Assembly: GCA_013399875.1 (NCBI GenBank) | Contig: VXAZ01004023.1 | Location: forward strand, 558,282-622,281 | Source: Gymnorhina tibicen | Lineage: Eukaryota > Chordata > Aves > Passeriformes > Artamidae | DNA length: 64,000 nt | Direction: 5' to 3' | Shown: positions 36,101 through 52,682 of the stretch, one piece after another | Numbering within the stretch: the stretch's first letter is position 1 | How the letters are laid out: the number at the start of each line of letters is the position of its first letter | Program-made: the position numbers and the translations under genes | Notes under the pieces: generated by a model | Told to the model about the DNA's origin: nothing | The model's database searches: none | The model's input: only the letters and a program-made list of their open reading frames with translations

Positions 36101-36412
36101 GGGGATCTGGGTGCTTAATTGTATGTAATCACACCTATGACACTTTAATGCTTCTTTGGATGTTATCAAAAGGAGATATAATTCTTGTGATAAAGCCACC
36201 TTCCCACCACTTATACTCAGTTCTCCCAGTATTCTGAGTATTTTTTTCTCAACAGTATTAGCTGCATATATAAATGAATGTTTCTTTATATATGCTACAG
36301 GTATTTTATTTAGGATTTTTACCAGAGGTCAAAAAAGAAATGCCCTTTATGTTAACAAATAAATAAATTCTGCTCTCTTTCAGCATCGTGGTGGGTCCTC
36401 AATAACAACTAG
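5832..36412 (+). CDS. NECAB1: NECAB1, N-terminal EF-hand calcium-binding protein 1 (3' ten exons; gene-level entry)
   Basis: The coding segments are 5832-5857, 8231-8328, 20419-20555, 21810-21922, 25467-25543, 28849-28902, 30328-30440, 32327-32404, 33411-33502 and 36384-36412. They sum to 817 bases (one base completing a codon, then 272 codons including the stop), and every junction keeps phase across GT-AG introns. The order is: the end of the second EF-hand (NLDTEELC), a conserved helical region ([13 protein letters not shown]), a Gln/Glu-rich coiled-coil-like stretch, a variable linker, a second helical segment ([14 protein letters not shown]), then an ABM-like (antibiotic biosynthesis monooxygenase fold) domain ending [13 protein letters not shown] proteins are neuronal cytoplasmic Ca2+-binding adaptors. 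Human NECAB1 is about 351 residues, so roughly 78 N-terminal residues are missing upstream. Wording such as [14 protein letters not shown] and PEVLSIQWP fits NECAB1 as I recall it. The oddity is an in-frame TGA at 21868-21870. Confidence 0.95.
5858..8230 (+). other. NECAB1: NECAB1 intron
   Basis: AT-rich intron from donor GTAAGT to an acceptor with a TCTTCTTTTAG tract. It contains the tetranucleotide microsatellite listed separately. Nothing else was recognised. Confidence 0.85.
6119..6197 (+). repeat. (AGAT)n microsatellite
   Basis: About twenty tandem AGAT units, interrupted once by ATAGAG and once by a GACA variant near the right end. It lies in a NECAB1 intron. Such tetranucleotide tracts are usually length-polymorphic. 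Confidence 0.97.
8231..8328 (+). CDS. NECAB1: NECAB1 exon (post-EF-hand helix)
   Basis: A 98-base exon. The first two bases complete the codon begun by the preceding exon (D), and the exon then encodes [20 protein letters not shown] followed by [12 protein letters not shown]. It ends in phase 0 at donor GTAAGT. This is one of the most conserved NECAB1 blocks; the human counterpart as I recall it differs by only a few substitutions. The segment is predicted helical and links the EF-hands to the coiled-coil region. Confidence 0.96.
8650..9310. other. GC-richer block of unknown, possibly transposon, origin
   Basis: This block begins GTGGTGGGTTGAG, an opening that resembles some avian LTRs. It is clearly richer in GC than the flanking intron and holds a 148-codon open frame on the + strand (8859-9305). 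That frame has no recognisable domain. I cannot match the block to a named element; a degraded retroelement is the simplest guess. Confidence 0.25.
10018..10610. mobile_element. Interspersed repeat, probably LTR-derived (unclassified)
   Basis: A GC-rich block inserted in AT-rich intron. It shows internal near-repeats built on CTCCAGGGGCTGCAGGTG and CTCCACGGGCTGCAGGGG, then a pyrimidine-rich stretch, then GATGGGCTCAGTCTTGGCCA. I recognise this arrangement as a recurrent sequence of passerine genomes that behaves like an ERV LTR, but I cannot name the family and the ends are approximate. Confidence 0.45.
10975..11516 (-). mobile_element. Probable solo LTR of an endogenous retrovirus
   Basis: On the minus strand it would begin TGTGGGAGTCCAGAGTGC, consistent with a TG-type LTR start. 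It would end just past an AATAAA polyadenylation signal (forward TTTATT near 10984-10990). The block differs in composition from the surrounding intron. No gag, pol or env-like reading frame adjoins it, so it is read as a solo LTR. Terminal bases and target duplications were not resolved. Confidence 0.4.
15018..15245 (-). mobile_element. CR1 LINE 3' end
   Basis: The forward strand begins with the reverse complement of the CR1 terminal repeat (TCATAGAACC, AGAATCATTCAAGTTGGAA). It continues through the diagnostic stretches AAGTTCAACC, CCACTAAACCATGTCC and GAAGCCTGTTCCAGTC. This is a short 5'-truncated copy, diverged by many substitutions, antisense to NECAB1. Confidence 0.9.
19505..19562 (-). 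mobile_element. Very short CR1 3'-end remnant
   Basis: AATCACAGAATCACATAATGG followed by TAAGGGACCACAGAG resembles the reverse complement of the last bases of CR1. Only about 55 bases are recognisable. Confidence 0.6.
20419..20555 (+). CDS. NECAB1: NECAB1 exon (coiled-coil-like region)
   Basis: A 137-base exon, entering in phase 0 and leaving in phase 2 at donor GTGAGC. It encodes [12 protein letters not shown], then [19 protein letters not shown], and ends EEQTRQE plus AG of an arginine codon. The heptad-like spacing of Leu with abundant Gln and Glu suggests the coiled-coil segment of the NECAB family. The acceptor is ATTCTTAG. Its 3' half is GC-richer than neighbouring exons. Confidence 0.96.
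20556..21809 (+). other. NECAB1: NECAB1 intron
   Basis: A 1.25 kb intron. Its only notable structure is a tandem duplication of about 27 bases (TGTTGGAAATGTCATTTTCT occurring twice near 21257-21306). Confidence 0.85.
21257..21308 (+). repeat. Two-copy tandem duplication (about 27 bp)
   Basis: The sequence TGTTGGAAATGTCATTTTCT plus TGTTT occurs twice head to tail with almost no change, which points to a recent local slippage or duplication event within the NECAB1 intron. Confidence 0.85.
21810..21922 (+). CDS. NECAB1: NECAB1 linker exon with in-frame TGA
   Basis: A 113-base exon between acceptor CTGTGCAG and donor GTACGG, entering with one base needed and leaving in phase 1. Both ends fit the neighbouring exons exactly. 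It reads [19 protein letters not shown], then TGA at 21868-21870, then [17 protein letters not shown] in the same frame. Sequence on both sides of the stop is clearly homologous to the human linker (PEVLSIQWP before; a Gln-Arg-x-Asn-Ser pattern after), where the stop position is arginine. CGA to TGA by CpG transition is the simplest change. Skipping the exon would shift frame. Truncation here would remove the C-terminal helical segment and the ABM domain. A polymorphism, assembly error or alternative acceptor at 21890 are alternatives. Confidence 0.88.
23362..23727 (-). mobile_element. CR1 LINE 3' region, truncated by the assembly gap
   Basis: The forward strand opens with the antisense terminal repeat (CAGAATCATAGAACATCCTG). 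It continues through the classical CR1 3' coding end: read on the minus strand, pieces such as [14 protein letters not shown] and [13 protein letters not shown]. It is interrupted at 23727 by Ns, so the 5' truncation point is unknown. Confidence 0.95.
23728..24498. other. Assembly gap (771 Ns)
   Basis: A run of 771 undetermined bases. Its left edge is inside a CR1 element and its right edge is a pure triplet repeat. Long open frames that appear to cross it are artefacts. Confidence 1.
24499..24586 (+). repeat. (CTT)n / (GAA)n triplet repeat
   Basis: About 28 nearly perfect CTT units start at the first base after the gap and end in CTCTTCT. The true length is unknown because the left end is missing. 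This is the GAA·TTC class, an asymmetric purine-pyrimidine tract able in principle to form triplex DNA. It lies in a NECAB1 intron with the pyrimidine strand as the sense strand. Confidence 0.98.
25008..25137 (+). mobile_element. CR1 LINE 3' end
   Basis: Sense-oriented terminal part of CR1: GGTTGGATGGGGCCCTGAGC, CTGCCCGTGGCAGGGGAGTTG, GGTCTCTTCCAACCCAAGCC, then ATTCCAAGATGCTACAATC in place of the terminal octamers. A short, 5'-truncated copy. Confidence 0.93.
25467..25543 (+). CDS. NECAB1: NECAB1 exon (second helical segment)
   Basis: A 77-base exon. Its first two bases complete a glycine codon with the previous exon, and it then encodes [18 protein letters not shown] and IDRLEKK. It ends in phase 0 at donor GTGTGT. 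Leu and Ile spacing suggests an amphipathic helix. The block EEDxQW...[14 protein letters not shown] is a NECAB1 signature as I recall it. Confidence 0.96.
25544..28848 (+). other. NECAB1: NECAB1 intron
   Basis: A 3.3 kb intron with no recognised gene. About 26.44-27.25 kb is GC-richer than its surroundings and may be old retroelement sequence, but no family was recognised. A 184-codon antisense open frame at 27247-27801 is treated as chance. Confidence 0.8.
28849..28902 (+). CDS. NECAB1: NECAB1 exon (acidic linker)
   Basis: A 54-base exon, phase 0 at both ends, encoding [18 protein letters not shown]. Acceptor CCTCAAAG, donor GTAAGT. It is a strongly acidic connector leading into the ABM domain. 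Being symmetric, it could be skipped without a frameshift. Confidence 0.95.
28903..30327 (+). other. NECAB1: NECAB1 intron
   Basis: A 1.4 kb AT-rich intron in which no repeat or other feature was recognised. Confidence 0.85.
30328..30440 (+). CDS. NECAB1: NECAB1 exon (start of ABM domain)
   Basis: A 113-base exon, phase 0 in and phase 2 out at donor GTAAGT. It encodes [19 protein letters not shown], then [18 protein letters not shown]. This is the first strand and helix of the ABM-like domain. The Q-MSVIEE core and the YVESAS motif match NECAB1 closely. Confidence 0.97.
30441..32326 (+). other. NECAB1: NECAB1 intron
   Basis: A 1.9 kb AT-rich intron. A G/T-rich low-complexity stretch lies at about 32167-32219. 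Nothing else was recognised. Confidence 0.85.
32327..32404 (+). CDS. NECAB1: NECAB1 exon (ABM domain core)
   Basis: A 78-base exon. Its first base completes a histidine codon, and it then encodes [20 protein letters not shown] and TNAWN, leaving AG (phase 2) before donor GTAAGT. The YEFWEN strand is the hallmark of the ABM fold in NECABs. An 18-base T run begins about 23 bases downstream of the donor. Confidence 0.97.
32405..33410 (+). other. NECAB1: NECAB1 intron
   Basis: A 1.0 kb intron that starts with a GGTTTGGTTGGC plus poly-T tract. No other feature was recognised. Confidence 0.85.
33411..33502 (+). CDS. NECAB1: NECAB1 exon (end of ABM domain)
   Basis: A 92-base exon. Its first base completes a serine codon, and it then encodes [20 protein letters not shown] and [10 protein letters not shown], leaving one G (phase 1) at donor GTAAAT. 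This is the last helix and strand of the ABM-like domain. Wording is nearly identical to the mammalian protein as recalled. Confidence 0.97.
33503..36383 (+). other. NECAB1: NECAB1 last intron
   Basis: A 2.9 kb AT-rich intron ending in acceptor CTCTCTTTCAG. No repeat family or exon was recognised in it. Confidence 0.85.
36384..36412 (+). CDS. NECAB1: NECAB1 terminal coding exon
   Basis: The first two bases complete an alanine codon, then it reads S-W-W-V-L-N-N-N and stops with TAG at 36410-36412. The double Trp and triple Asn C-terminus is diagnostic of NECAB1. Confidence 0.96.
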
Positions 36413-36762
36413 AAGCTGTGGTTCCAAGTAATATTAATGTTGTATTTTGTTTCATTACACTAACATTCATATTACAGTGTACAGGTGAATTTACGATGTG
36501 ATAATGTTTGTTATTATGGATGGGATCTTTTCCACTCTATCCATTCGAAAATTTGGAAAACTGCGTATTCATTACCTTCTCTGCTTGTGACTAGTTCAGT
36601 GAAATGATGCATTCTAAAAACTGAAATAAGACAACTATGATAAACTATTTATTTTGTTTATACAGTCCAAACTGTCACAGAAAATTATGTCTTGAATGTA
36701 TGACTAAATATTTGTGAAAAGTTTTATTATTGCATTAATAAACAACCATTACTTAATGCTGC
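36413..36762 (+). other. NECAB1: NECAB1 3' UTR (proximal form)
   Basis: AT-rich non-coding sequence from the stop codon to about 20 bases past an AATAAA at 36737-36742. A GT-rich stretch (GCTGCTGTGGTCTCC) follows, as expected for a cleavage site. A longer 3' UTR using later signals, for example AATAAA near 39280, cannot be excluded. Confidence 0.6.
36737..36742 (+). promoter_or_regulatory. NECAB1: Polyadenylation signal AATAAA for NECAB1
   Basis: A canonical hexamer 325 bases after the stop codon, followed by a GT-rich element. Use in vivo is inferred. Confidence 0.6.
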
Positions 36763-39700
36763 TGTGGTCTCCTTTTACAAAAGAAAATAGTATTGAACAC
36801 ACATTTTTATACATGTCTGCAGAGAAGCTGTAAGTCATTAATGAAAAGAATAAACATAGGGACAACTCTTTGTGCTAATACAGAACTTCCCCCAGAATAT
36901 TTTCTGGTCAAAACAAGACAAGGTAGCACTATCTTCTCTTAACAGACTCTAGCCCTTACCCTCACAAGAGGAAACATATCTGCCTATCTGTTTCACTATA
37001 GATCCCTAGATTTGACATTTCACAACCTCCAGGTCCTGACCAGTCAGAAAATATTTTCTTTACGTCTCTGACAGGTTCCTGCAAAGTCATTAGAGAAACT
37101 GCTGTTACAGCATAAATAGCCATAAACCTTGAGCTTGTTTGGAGGTTCTAGCAGGGGAGCAGGGCTACTGTATACCCTTGACTGATGAACACCACCCATC
37201 TCCATGAGGGGTATCACCCTCTTCAACCAGTGTGCAGCTTTGGTAGGGACGCGCATGGAGCATTGAGGGAGGAAGGGGACACCCACCTAGCCAGCCAGGT
37301 CAGCTCAATCAACCTGGTCATCAGTGGGGTGACAGGTGTTGCAGCCAGACTGCCCTCACATCCAGGGGCCTGGGGGTCCTGGTTGATGGCAAGGTGAATG
37401 AGTCAGCAGTGCCCTGGCATCCAGGAGGGCCAACCCTGTCCTGAGGGGCATCAGGCACAGCATTGCCAGCTGGGAAAGGGAGGGGATTGTCCCACTCTGC
37501 TCTGCACTGGGACGGCCTCACCTCGAGTATTGTGTGCAGTTTTGGGCACAATATAAAAGAGATATAAAGCTATTAGAGAGTGTCCCAAAGGAGGGCCAGG
37601 AGGATGGTGAAGGGCCTACAGGGGAAGCCATATGAGGAGCGGCTGAGGTCACTTTGTCTGTTCAGCCTGGAGGAGACTGAAGGGAGACCTCATTGCAGTC
37701 TGCAACTTCCTCACGAGGGGAAGAGGAGGGGCAAACACTGATCTCTTCTCTCTGGTGACCAGTGACAGGACCCAAGGGCATGGCATCAAGCTGTATGAGG
37801 GGACATTACGAGGCATTAGGAAAATGTTCTTCACCTGGAGGGTGGTTGAACACTGGAACAGGGAAGTGGTCACAGCACCAAGCCTGACAGAGTTCAAGCA
37901 GCATTTGGACAATGCTCTCAGGCACATGGTGGGAGTCTTAGCATATCCTGTGGAGGGCCAGGAGTTGGACTTCAATGATCCTTGTGGGTCCCTTCTAACT
38001 CAGGATATTCTGTGATTCTGTAAGTCCTGGAAGTAGCAATACTTGAATCCCTAACAAGTCATGGTGTTGTCCCCTGGATCTGAGGTGTGTCCTCCAGCCC
38101 AAGAATGGGCAAGCAACCACCGTAAGCTGACACCTCCATAGCAGGTTGACAAGCTCTACATGCTACATGACCACTCTCTCCATTCATTTAGCAGTCAAAG
38201 GTTACAAACAGTACCCAAAAAGTAACTTAAAAGTCATGTTAAATAAAATACCTTCTTGTCTAGTTTTATTTCGTCTCCACAAAAATTCCCATATGTAATT
38301 GAAAAGGGGGAATTTAGACTACAAACAAGCAGTCTTCATTGCAGTAAGGTCCTGTATTCCAGAAATCATGACAAGGTCTGAGCTCAAGATTAAGGCATCA
38401 CATTTAGGTTCCTCCATGCGACCAAGGCAATTCAGCTCTTATTTTATCAGTAGAGTTCTGAAGCAAGTTAGTTGCCTAAACAAAGGCATCTAGTACATGT
38501 GAGATACTGTAGAGAACACCAACTTCGTCCCCAGCTCCCAGCTGAGGATGACATGCGTTACCTGTAGTTTGTTTGTCATTTATGCCTGGCCCATGCAGCA
38601 TGTGGACTGCAATTCCAGATGAGTCCCAGATGATACGAGATGCCTACCTTTAACCAACTGAATCAAGCCCTTTGCCAGTAAAGTTCATGAGGCCTCGGTT
38701 CTCCACACAAATGTGGATGTCAGAGAGGGATACGTGCACATGTCAATTTATGTGCCCATGTGAGAGACAAATTTCACCTTTATATCCCTCACAGTATCTC
38801 AGTGAAAGTGAATGCCTTTAACACTGAAGTCCAAGGCTTTCCTGTATTGACAATCCAGCTACCAATCTGTCCATTTTTAAAAGGACACTGAAATTACCCT
38901 CACAAATGACATCAGTGTAAGTTTAAAGGTTTCTTTTCTTAGCAAAGTAAATCTACTCATACTCCTGAACTGGCTGTTTTTCCTATGCCAAGATGTCAGT
39001 CTACTGTACAGCATGGGTTTTTTTGTCACTACTGACCTACCAACAAAGGAAATACAGTGACATGTGACACAGATTCAGGGAAAATCCTTAAGTGAAAAAT
39101 GACACACTAACTAAGGTTTGCAACATTTTTCCTTTTCACTGGGAAGAAAAGATATTAAAATTATTCTTAAAATAACCTGCTTTAGAATTTCATGTCAATT
39201 AGGTGCTGGAAGGGTGAAAAAAGTTGTAGTAGGTCATATGTCCTTATAAGAGTTACTCACCTTTGTATATTTACTAGTAAATAAACACTTTGATGAATCA
39301 TACACAAAAAGAAGTTTGAGAAGTTTCACTCAGGAGTTTTGAGAGCTACACACAGAAGCTGTCTTGGACACATACTGGGAAAAAGATCCATATGACCCAC
39401 TCTAAGAAATTCCCACTGATTAAAAACTAACCAACAAAAAGATTTATTTGCATCATTCAGGAAAAGAAATCTAGAGCCTATCAAATGCAACTTGACAGAT
39501 ATTTGCATTACTGCAACTGTCATTTAGCACATTCCCATTTAGCTTTCATTGTCATTTGTGACAGAGGGTAAAAAATCACCTGCAATACCCAAATTATATT
39601 ATTATAGGTCTAAATACACATTTAGAAGTTAATTATATGCATAAAAAATACTTATTATTGATGCCTGTCAACTGACGGATGCTTGCAGGAAATACTTGAA

Positions 39701-40269
39701 CTACTGCTTTTCACTTCCCTATTAGATACCATACTCATTTAAGGGAGAAAGAGAGAATTAACTATGCATTGGTACACCCATTTACTGTATAAGACATATG
39801 ATTAAAATCTGTCTTGTTTCTCAGTTTTTCCCATTACTTTCACTTTTCAAAACTGAGAACACTGGACAATTATTTACAAAGAACTTCAAGGAATGCAATG
39901 CATAGGCAGGTCTCTTGTTCTTATCCATGATGAGAAAAGATTTCTTGTGTTAGTGGAACTATTACTAACACGAGACTTCACACCTTGAAAGAAGGTGTGT
40001 GTATCCACAAAACATTAAGGAATATCTTGTGTCAAGCTGAAGATTTCAAATAAGAAGAAACAAGTCAAGTTTTGCCAAAATATCCCAAAAACTAGAAGAG
40101 TAGATACCCTAAGACTGAGATTTGACACAGCCAGTATTTGCTGTTCCATCTTTACTTCTAAGGAAGGGAGCTGGGAGAAAGCAGAAAGTCCCAGACAAGT
40201 ATTGTTTTAGAATTTATGGTCAGGCAAAATATATGGCTACATAACACAAACAATTCAATGACAAAATTC
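36763..40269. other. Convergent intergenic spacer
   Basis: Lies between the 3' end of NECAB1 (+) and the 3' end of C8orf88 (-). The left part is dominated by a CR1 copy. The rest is AT-rich with no recognised gene. Confidence 0.75.
37225..38024 (+). mobile_element. CR1 LINE, 3' portion of about 0.8 kb
   Basis: A sense-oriented, 5'-truncated CR1. It covers the end of the reverse-transcriptase ORF with several frameshifts (RPHLEYCVQFW-like sequence near 37515-37550, RRARRMVKGLQGKPYEERL-like near 37590, [13 protein letters not shown] near 37755-37795, HWNREVVTAPSLTEF near 37850). It then has the 3' UTR and terminal GATATTCTGTGATTCTGTAA. It sits 0.5 kb past the NECAB1 polyadenylation signal in the same orientation. 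The left boundary may extend to about 37145. Confidence 0.95.
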
Positions 40270-40508
40270 TGCCACATCAATATGTAAAATTTATTTATTT
40301 TCACTTTAATCATATTACCATTTCAGGCGTTAAAATTAAAGGTTTGTCTCTTAAAGCACTCAGGCAATTACAGGAAGAAACAGGCATTTTCACAGGTTTC
40401 ACAGGTCGTACTTCCATCTGCAGACACCCAGGTACCTTCAAAAATCTTGAAGACCTACATCAAATGTAGCTCTCTCATTGACGGATTTCTGATCTTCCAA
40501 AAAACATG
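40270..40508 (-). other. C8orf88: C8orf88 3' UTR
   Basis: Non-coding sequence from the stop codon down to overlapping AATAAA hexamers (forward TTTATTTATT at 40290-40299). The cleavage site is inferred at about 40270. Confidence 0.55.
40290..40299 (-). promoter_or_regulatory. C8orf88: Overlapping polyadenylation signals for C8orf88
   Basis: The minus strand reads AATAAATAAA, two overlapping canonical hexamers about 210 bases beyond the stop codon. Confidence 0.6.
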
Positions 40509-48526
<8,018 letters not shown>

Positions 48527-48544
48527 CGCACTTCAAAAAAGCAG

Positions 48545-50362
48545 CTGAAATCATTAGCATTCAGTTTCACATATGGATGTTAAGCAAAAACAATCTACTT
48601 ACTCCCTGTTAGTTGCATTTGACAAGGCAATACTATATCTGGGCAGGAAAAAGCAGAAAGGTCTGATGCATAAATTTTTTTAGATGATTGAATATGCTGG
48701 ATAAAATTTGCATGAAGACAGAATCAGAAACCTCTCTCATTTTTCCGTCCAGTTGAGCTACCCTAGCTTCTTCTCAAGATTTTTTCCCTGTATGTCTATG
48801 TATACATTTGGAGAAAGGAGATGGGGATGTGATGGAAATAATGGGGTTTCTAACATTTTGGTTCAATGGGTTTTTAGTTAATTAACATCAGCATACCCCT
48901 TATCAATCTGTTGTCTGCACAGGAGTTCCTTACATATCTACATAAACTTACAGGACTGTTTTTTAATAGCTACTTTAGTTAAATTTATACAGTTTTGTAT
49001 CTTCCCACTCAGTTTAGCTACTATAGAAGCATCAAAAACTGCTAAGGTGGTGCTTGATGAAAAATCTCACACTTTGAGTAAGCGATCAGTTGGAAAATGT
49101 CCATTTTTAATATCTGTATCTCAATGTATCTCCTTCCCATTCCCATCTCTTTTGTCAACTGGGAGATTTTATGATTTGAAGGAATTTCAGCTTCTTTTAG
49201 AGAAAAAGAATACCAGAAAGAACAACCAACACTAAAAATGATACTGAATTTTTTTTCTCTAACAAAGTTTACAAGGGAATAATTGTTATAGCAAAAGAAA
49301 TTCAAGAAATAATCATGACTGCAAGAGTTACAACTACATTATCCATTTTCAGTATGAAACAGGAAAGGAGAAGCTAGGCTATTAGACCCAGTATCATACC
49401 GCACTTTAGTTGGTCTTTGTGTTATAGGAAGAAAACTAAAAATCATCTGAGAATTTACTACACTATAATTTTTTGAACACTTCTAACATGGTCAAGTAAC
49501 AATTTTCCAACATACAAAGTCTGAGCCCACTCAGGTCTAGACACCAACTGTTTAATGGTTACTGTCTGAACAACTTAACTAAAGCTAGGAAAAAAATTCT
49601 GGTTTGATTCTTTGATTTTCCTACCCACTCATCTTAAAAAAGGAAGACTTCAAAGCTGTAGTCAAAAGCAGCAATGAAAATTCCTGCAGCTGAATTAACT
49701 AAGACTACAGATATGGATGACATATTTCATTTTACCAGATTAGGAATGCTTTTATAAATGACATTTATCCTAGATATTGAATTTCCACAGAAAACAATGC
49801 AGTAATAATACACATTTGCCTCAGAAGAGTGAAAAAAAAAAACCAAAACCCAAACAGGAAAGTTTTCTTTCATGCCCTGACTAGAAATGATATGCATGCT
49901 TTTTAAAATTAAGAGGCTGGCTAGCTTCTAGAATGCAGCACACCTGTATTTTTTTTGTAGTGTTCTGACAATAAAAACAAGTTGTGTGGTGATAGCAAAA
50001 CAACACATTTTGCCTCTCTTCCCTCACCCTCCCCAAGGAAGAGGCAAGATCTCAACAAGTTATCTAGCCCAACCTCCTCAATTAATAAGAGTGTTCCTTC
50101 TGACCAGTATCAAGTAAAGTGGAGAAAGATTAGTTTTAATAGCTGAGAAATAAACTGCTTCCGTAAGAGACTACTGCAGTAGCAGCAGCATCCCAAGAAT
50201 TCCCCCTTACGAGGCCACACTGCTCTCTGGGGTCATTCCCATGGGAGACCTGCCCAGCCAGCAGAAGGGAAGCTTTCTGGCTCCAGCAAACAGGCCGAGC
50301 AGCAGTTCCGTAGATTTGTTTTAGTATCTTAACAAGCTGGACATTGACAGCAGCCATCTTAC
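48545..50362 (-). other. C8orf88: C8orf88 5' intron (inferred)
   Basis: Lies between the first coding exon and the CpG island. A donor-like CTC|GTAAGA sits at 50362 on the minus strand. If used, it would end a non-coding first exon transcribed from the island. No coding sequence was seen here. Confidence 0.45.
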
Positions 50363-50460
50363 GAGAGCCCACCTCAAGTGTTTGGAAGGCTCTTTCCTAA
50401 ATGCGTGAAGGGGATTTGACGCTATTTTCGTGAAAAATCCCCACGAGTAACTGGAAACTG

Positions 50461-50750
50461 ACCGTCCTCCCTCGCCCGAAATGGCACCGCACTCGGAACC
50501 CCACAGCCCCCAGAGAACAAAACCTCCCTCTGTCGCCCGGCCCCTCGCCCCCTCCCCAGGCCCCGTGCCCTCCCTTGGGCCGGGGGCTGCCCAGCCCACC
50601 TCCAGCCGCCGGCAGCGCCCCTGCCCCGCGATCCCGCTGGCCGTGGGTCCCGCTGNCTTCCCGCTGCTTCCCGCGGGCCCCTGGGATTCGGGGAAGCGGT
50701 GCACACCTGAGAGGTGCCCTACGAGGCCCTGCCAAGGAGCAGGAGAGGCG
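50461..50750 (-). promoter_or_regulatory. C8orf88: CpG island, probable C8orf88 promoter
   Basis: A sharp rise in GC with many CpG dinucleotides (CTCGCCCG, GTCGCCCGGCCCCTCGCCCC, CCGCCGGCAGCGCC, CCGCGATCCCGC) in otherwise AT-rich DNA, 1.9 kb upstream of the first coding exon. One base is undetermined at 50656. The position fits a housekeeping-type promoter with transcription leftward. Bidirectional activity is possible. Long open frames here reflect the GC content. Confidence 0.7.
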
Positions 50751-52639
50751 AGATGAGGGGCTGCTGCCCAGCTCCCTCTGGGGTTAGACCTGAGAGGGAC
50801 TGGAAATAGATAAAGGTGGTGTCCTAACGCTGTCCCACAAAAGGACTCATGTCCTGTCAGGGCCTTACAGTAGAAATTGGGAGAAATAAGCGACTTTTGA
50901 ACACAACTGTGAGGCCTCTACAGCTAACCTCATCCAGAAAGAAAAGGGCAATCCACAAGCCTTGGAAAGCTGTCAGGGAATTGGAAAGCTGCCCTCGCCA
51001 ATCTGCCCCATGGCACGGGGCAGGAGGGACCAGAGAACGGCCTCTGGCTTCTCAGTTACAGAAGTGATGGCATCCTTCATGGTTTGGAAATACAAATTTT
51101 TTCCCATTTTTTCTCACAACATATAATCAGCAATAACAATGGACACATCCTGCTAACTCCCAGAGGAGCAGACTAAAGTTCCCTCGTGTTAGTTTGCTGG
51201 ACTTCACCTTACTTAAAAGTATACAACATTAATTAAAAGCTAAGTTTTTGTTGATTTTTTAACGTATATGTTTCATATCACCTACTAAGAACTCCAGAGG
51301 TTTCAAATAGGAAGATAACACCAAGTACACAATTACATAAATAGCAAGTACTTAATTATTAATATCCAATGTTAAGATTTATAGTCCTGGCTGGTTTATA
51401 AAGACTGTTTTATTGTTTCCATTGAGCATCTTCACTCTGCTTTGCTGCAGTCTCTGAATTTTAACTTAGGTATTCAGAGATGAATACTGTGCCTGAAATA
51501 GTGGCTATTAAATACAGATGTCATGCTCCTACAGTCTTCTCTCCCAACACATCATCTTCCAGTTGATTTCCTGAACTGTTCACGCATGATGTGCTATCAA
51601 CCTTCTCTTTGCAGACAGTGATGCAGCACATCTGCGTACTCACTAACCCATTTGCTGCTGTTTAAGGTCTGATTTAAAGTAATTTCTCCCAAGTGAATTA
51701 GTTTATACTCAGACATGTCCTGTTTCTTCTGACCCACCATCTATTCGCACAAGATTGTCATGTAAAACAGTTGCTCTCCTAATCTTATCAACCATTCCCT
51801 TAGCTACATCAGAACTAATTATCAATTATTAATATGTAAGTGCACATAAATATTAAATGTCTCTGGCTGTTACTCCAGAACTGTTACTGATGGGAAAGTC
51901 AATGGGGCAACTAAGATAGGGGTATGGTTTTTCATGAAGCTGTTGTGCTTTTTGAAAGAAGCAAACCAGACTTACACAAGATCAACACTACCCTTTCTTG
52001 ACATATTGAACTGGTATCACATACAGATGTAGAAGTACATATTCTTCCAGTATTTTTATGGATTTAAATATGCTAAGGATGAACTAAACAGTAAAAAACC
52101 TCACTTGTGTTTTTCATAGGGGCTGTAAACTGGGCTGCTGCTTTTAATCTGTAAGGCAAGGAGAAGGGGCAGGAACAGAAATGGGGCAAAAAAAAAAAGG
52201 AGCGTGCCAGGTATTCTGAAAGCTTGTTGCTTCAGGGCCTGCTGGGAAGATGGGAGTATTAGGGCTGGTAATGGCTGTTTTCTGAGGCGCTGACCATCCC
52301 AGCGGGAACAGTTATCACCTCACACTCACTGCCCGTGAGTTGGCAGTGCCAGCATAGCAGCGAGGCCGCTGTCCAGCGCCTGGCCTAAGGAGCGCTGGAC
52401 TGCGGCCATTCCGCAGATCCCAGCAACCTGCTCTCCTAAGCAGCTTTGCCTTGCCTAGAGGGAATCGTGCTCCTGACGGAAATGAAAACGTAAAGCGGAA
52501 AAAAAAACATTCGCTTATCAATTGTCCCCCAGTTTGTCTGGTGCTGGCAATTACGCTACTGGAAATTTCTACTTCATTTGGTTGGTATTGTTTATGTGCT
52601 TACATTAAATGATGATAATCTAGTGTTCTCTCAAATACC

Positions 52640-52682
52640 TGATATATACAATATATCAGGTATACAATATATACAATATAAT
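52640..52682 (+). repeat. Short AT-rich tandem repeat (ATACAATATA)
   Basis: Three imperfect copies of a TATACAATATA-type unit around 'atatcaggt', giving a small dyad-like low-complexity patch. Confidence 0.7.

Noticed and set aside
50040..50130. Possible CR1 3'-end trace (ATCTAGCCCAACCTCC)
   Set aside because: Only a short stretch resembles CR1 and no terminal repeat is visible; too degraded to call.
50321..50787. Several overlapping open frames in the GC-rich segment
   Set aside because: Stop codons are rare in CpG islands. None shows domain-like sequence or splice phase matching C8orf88.
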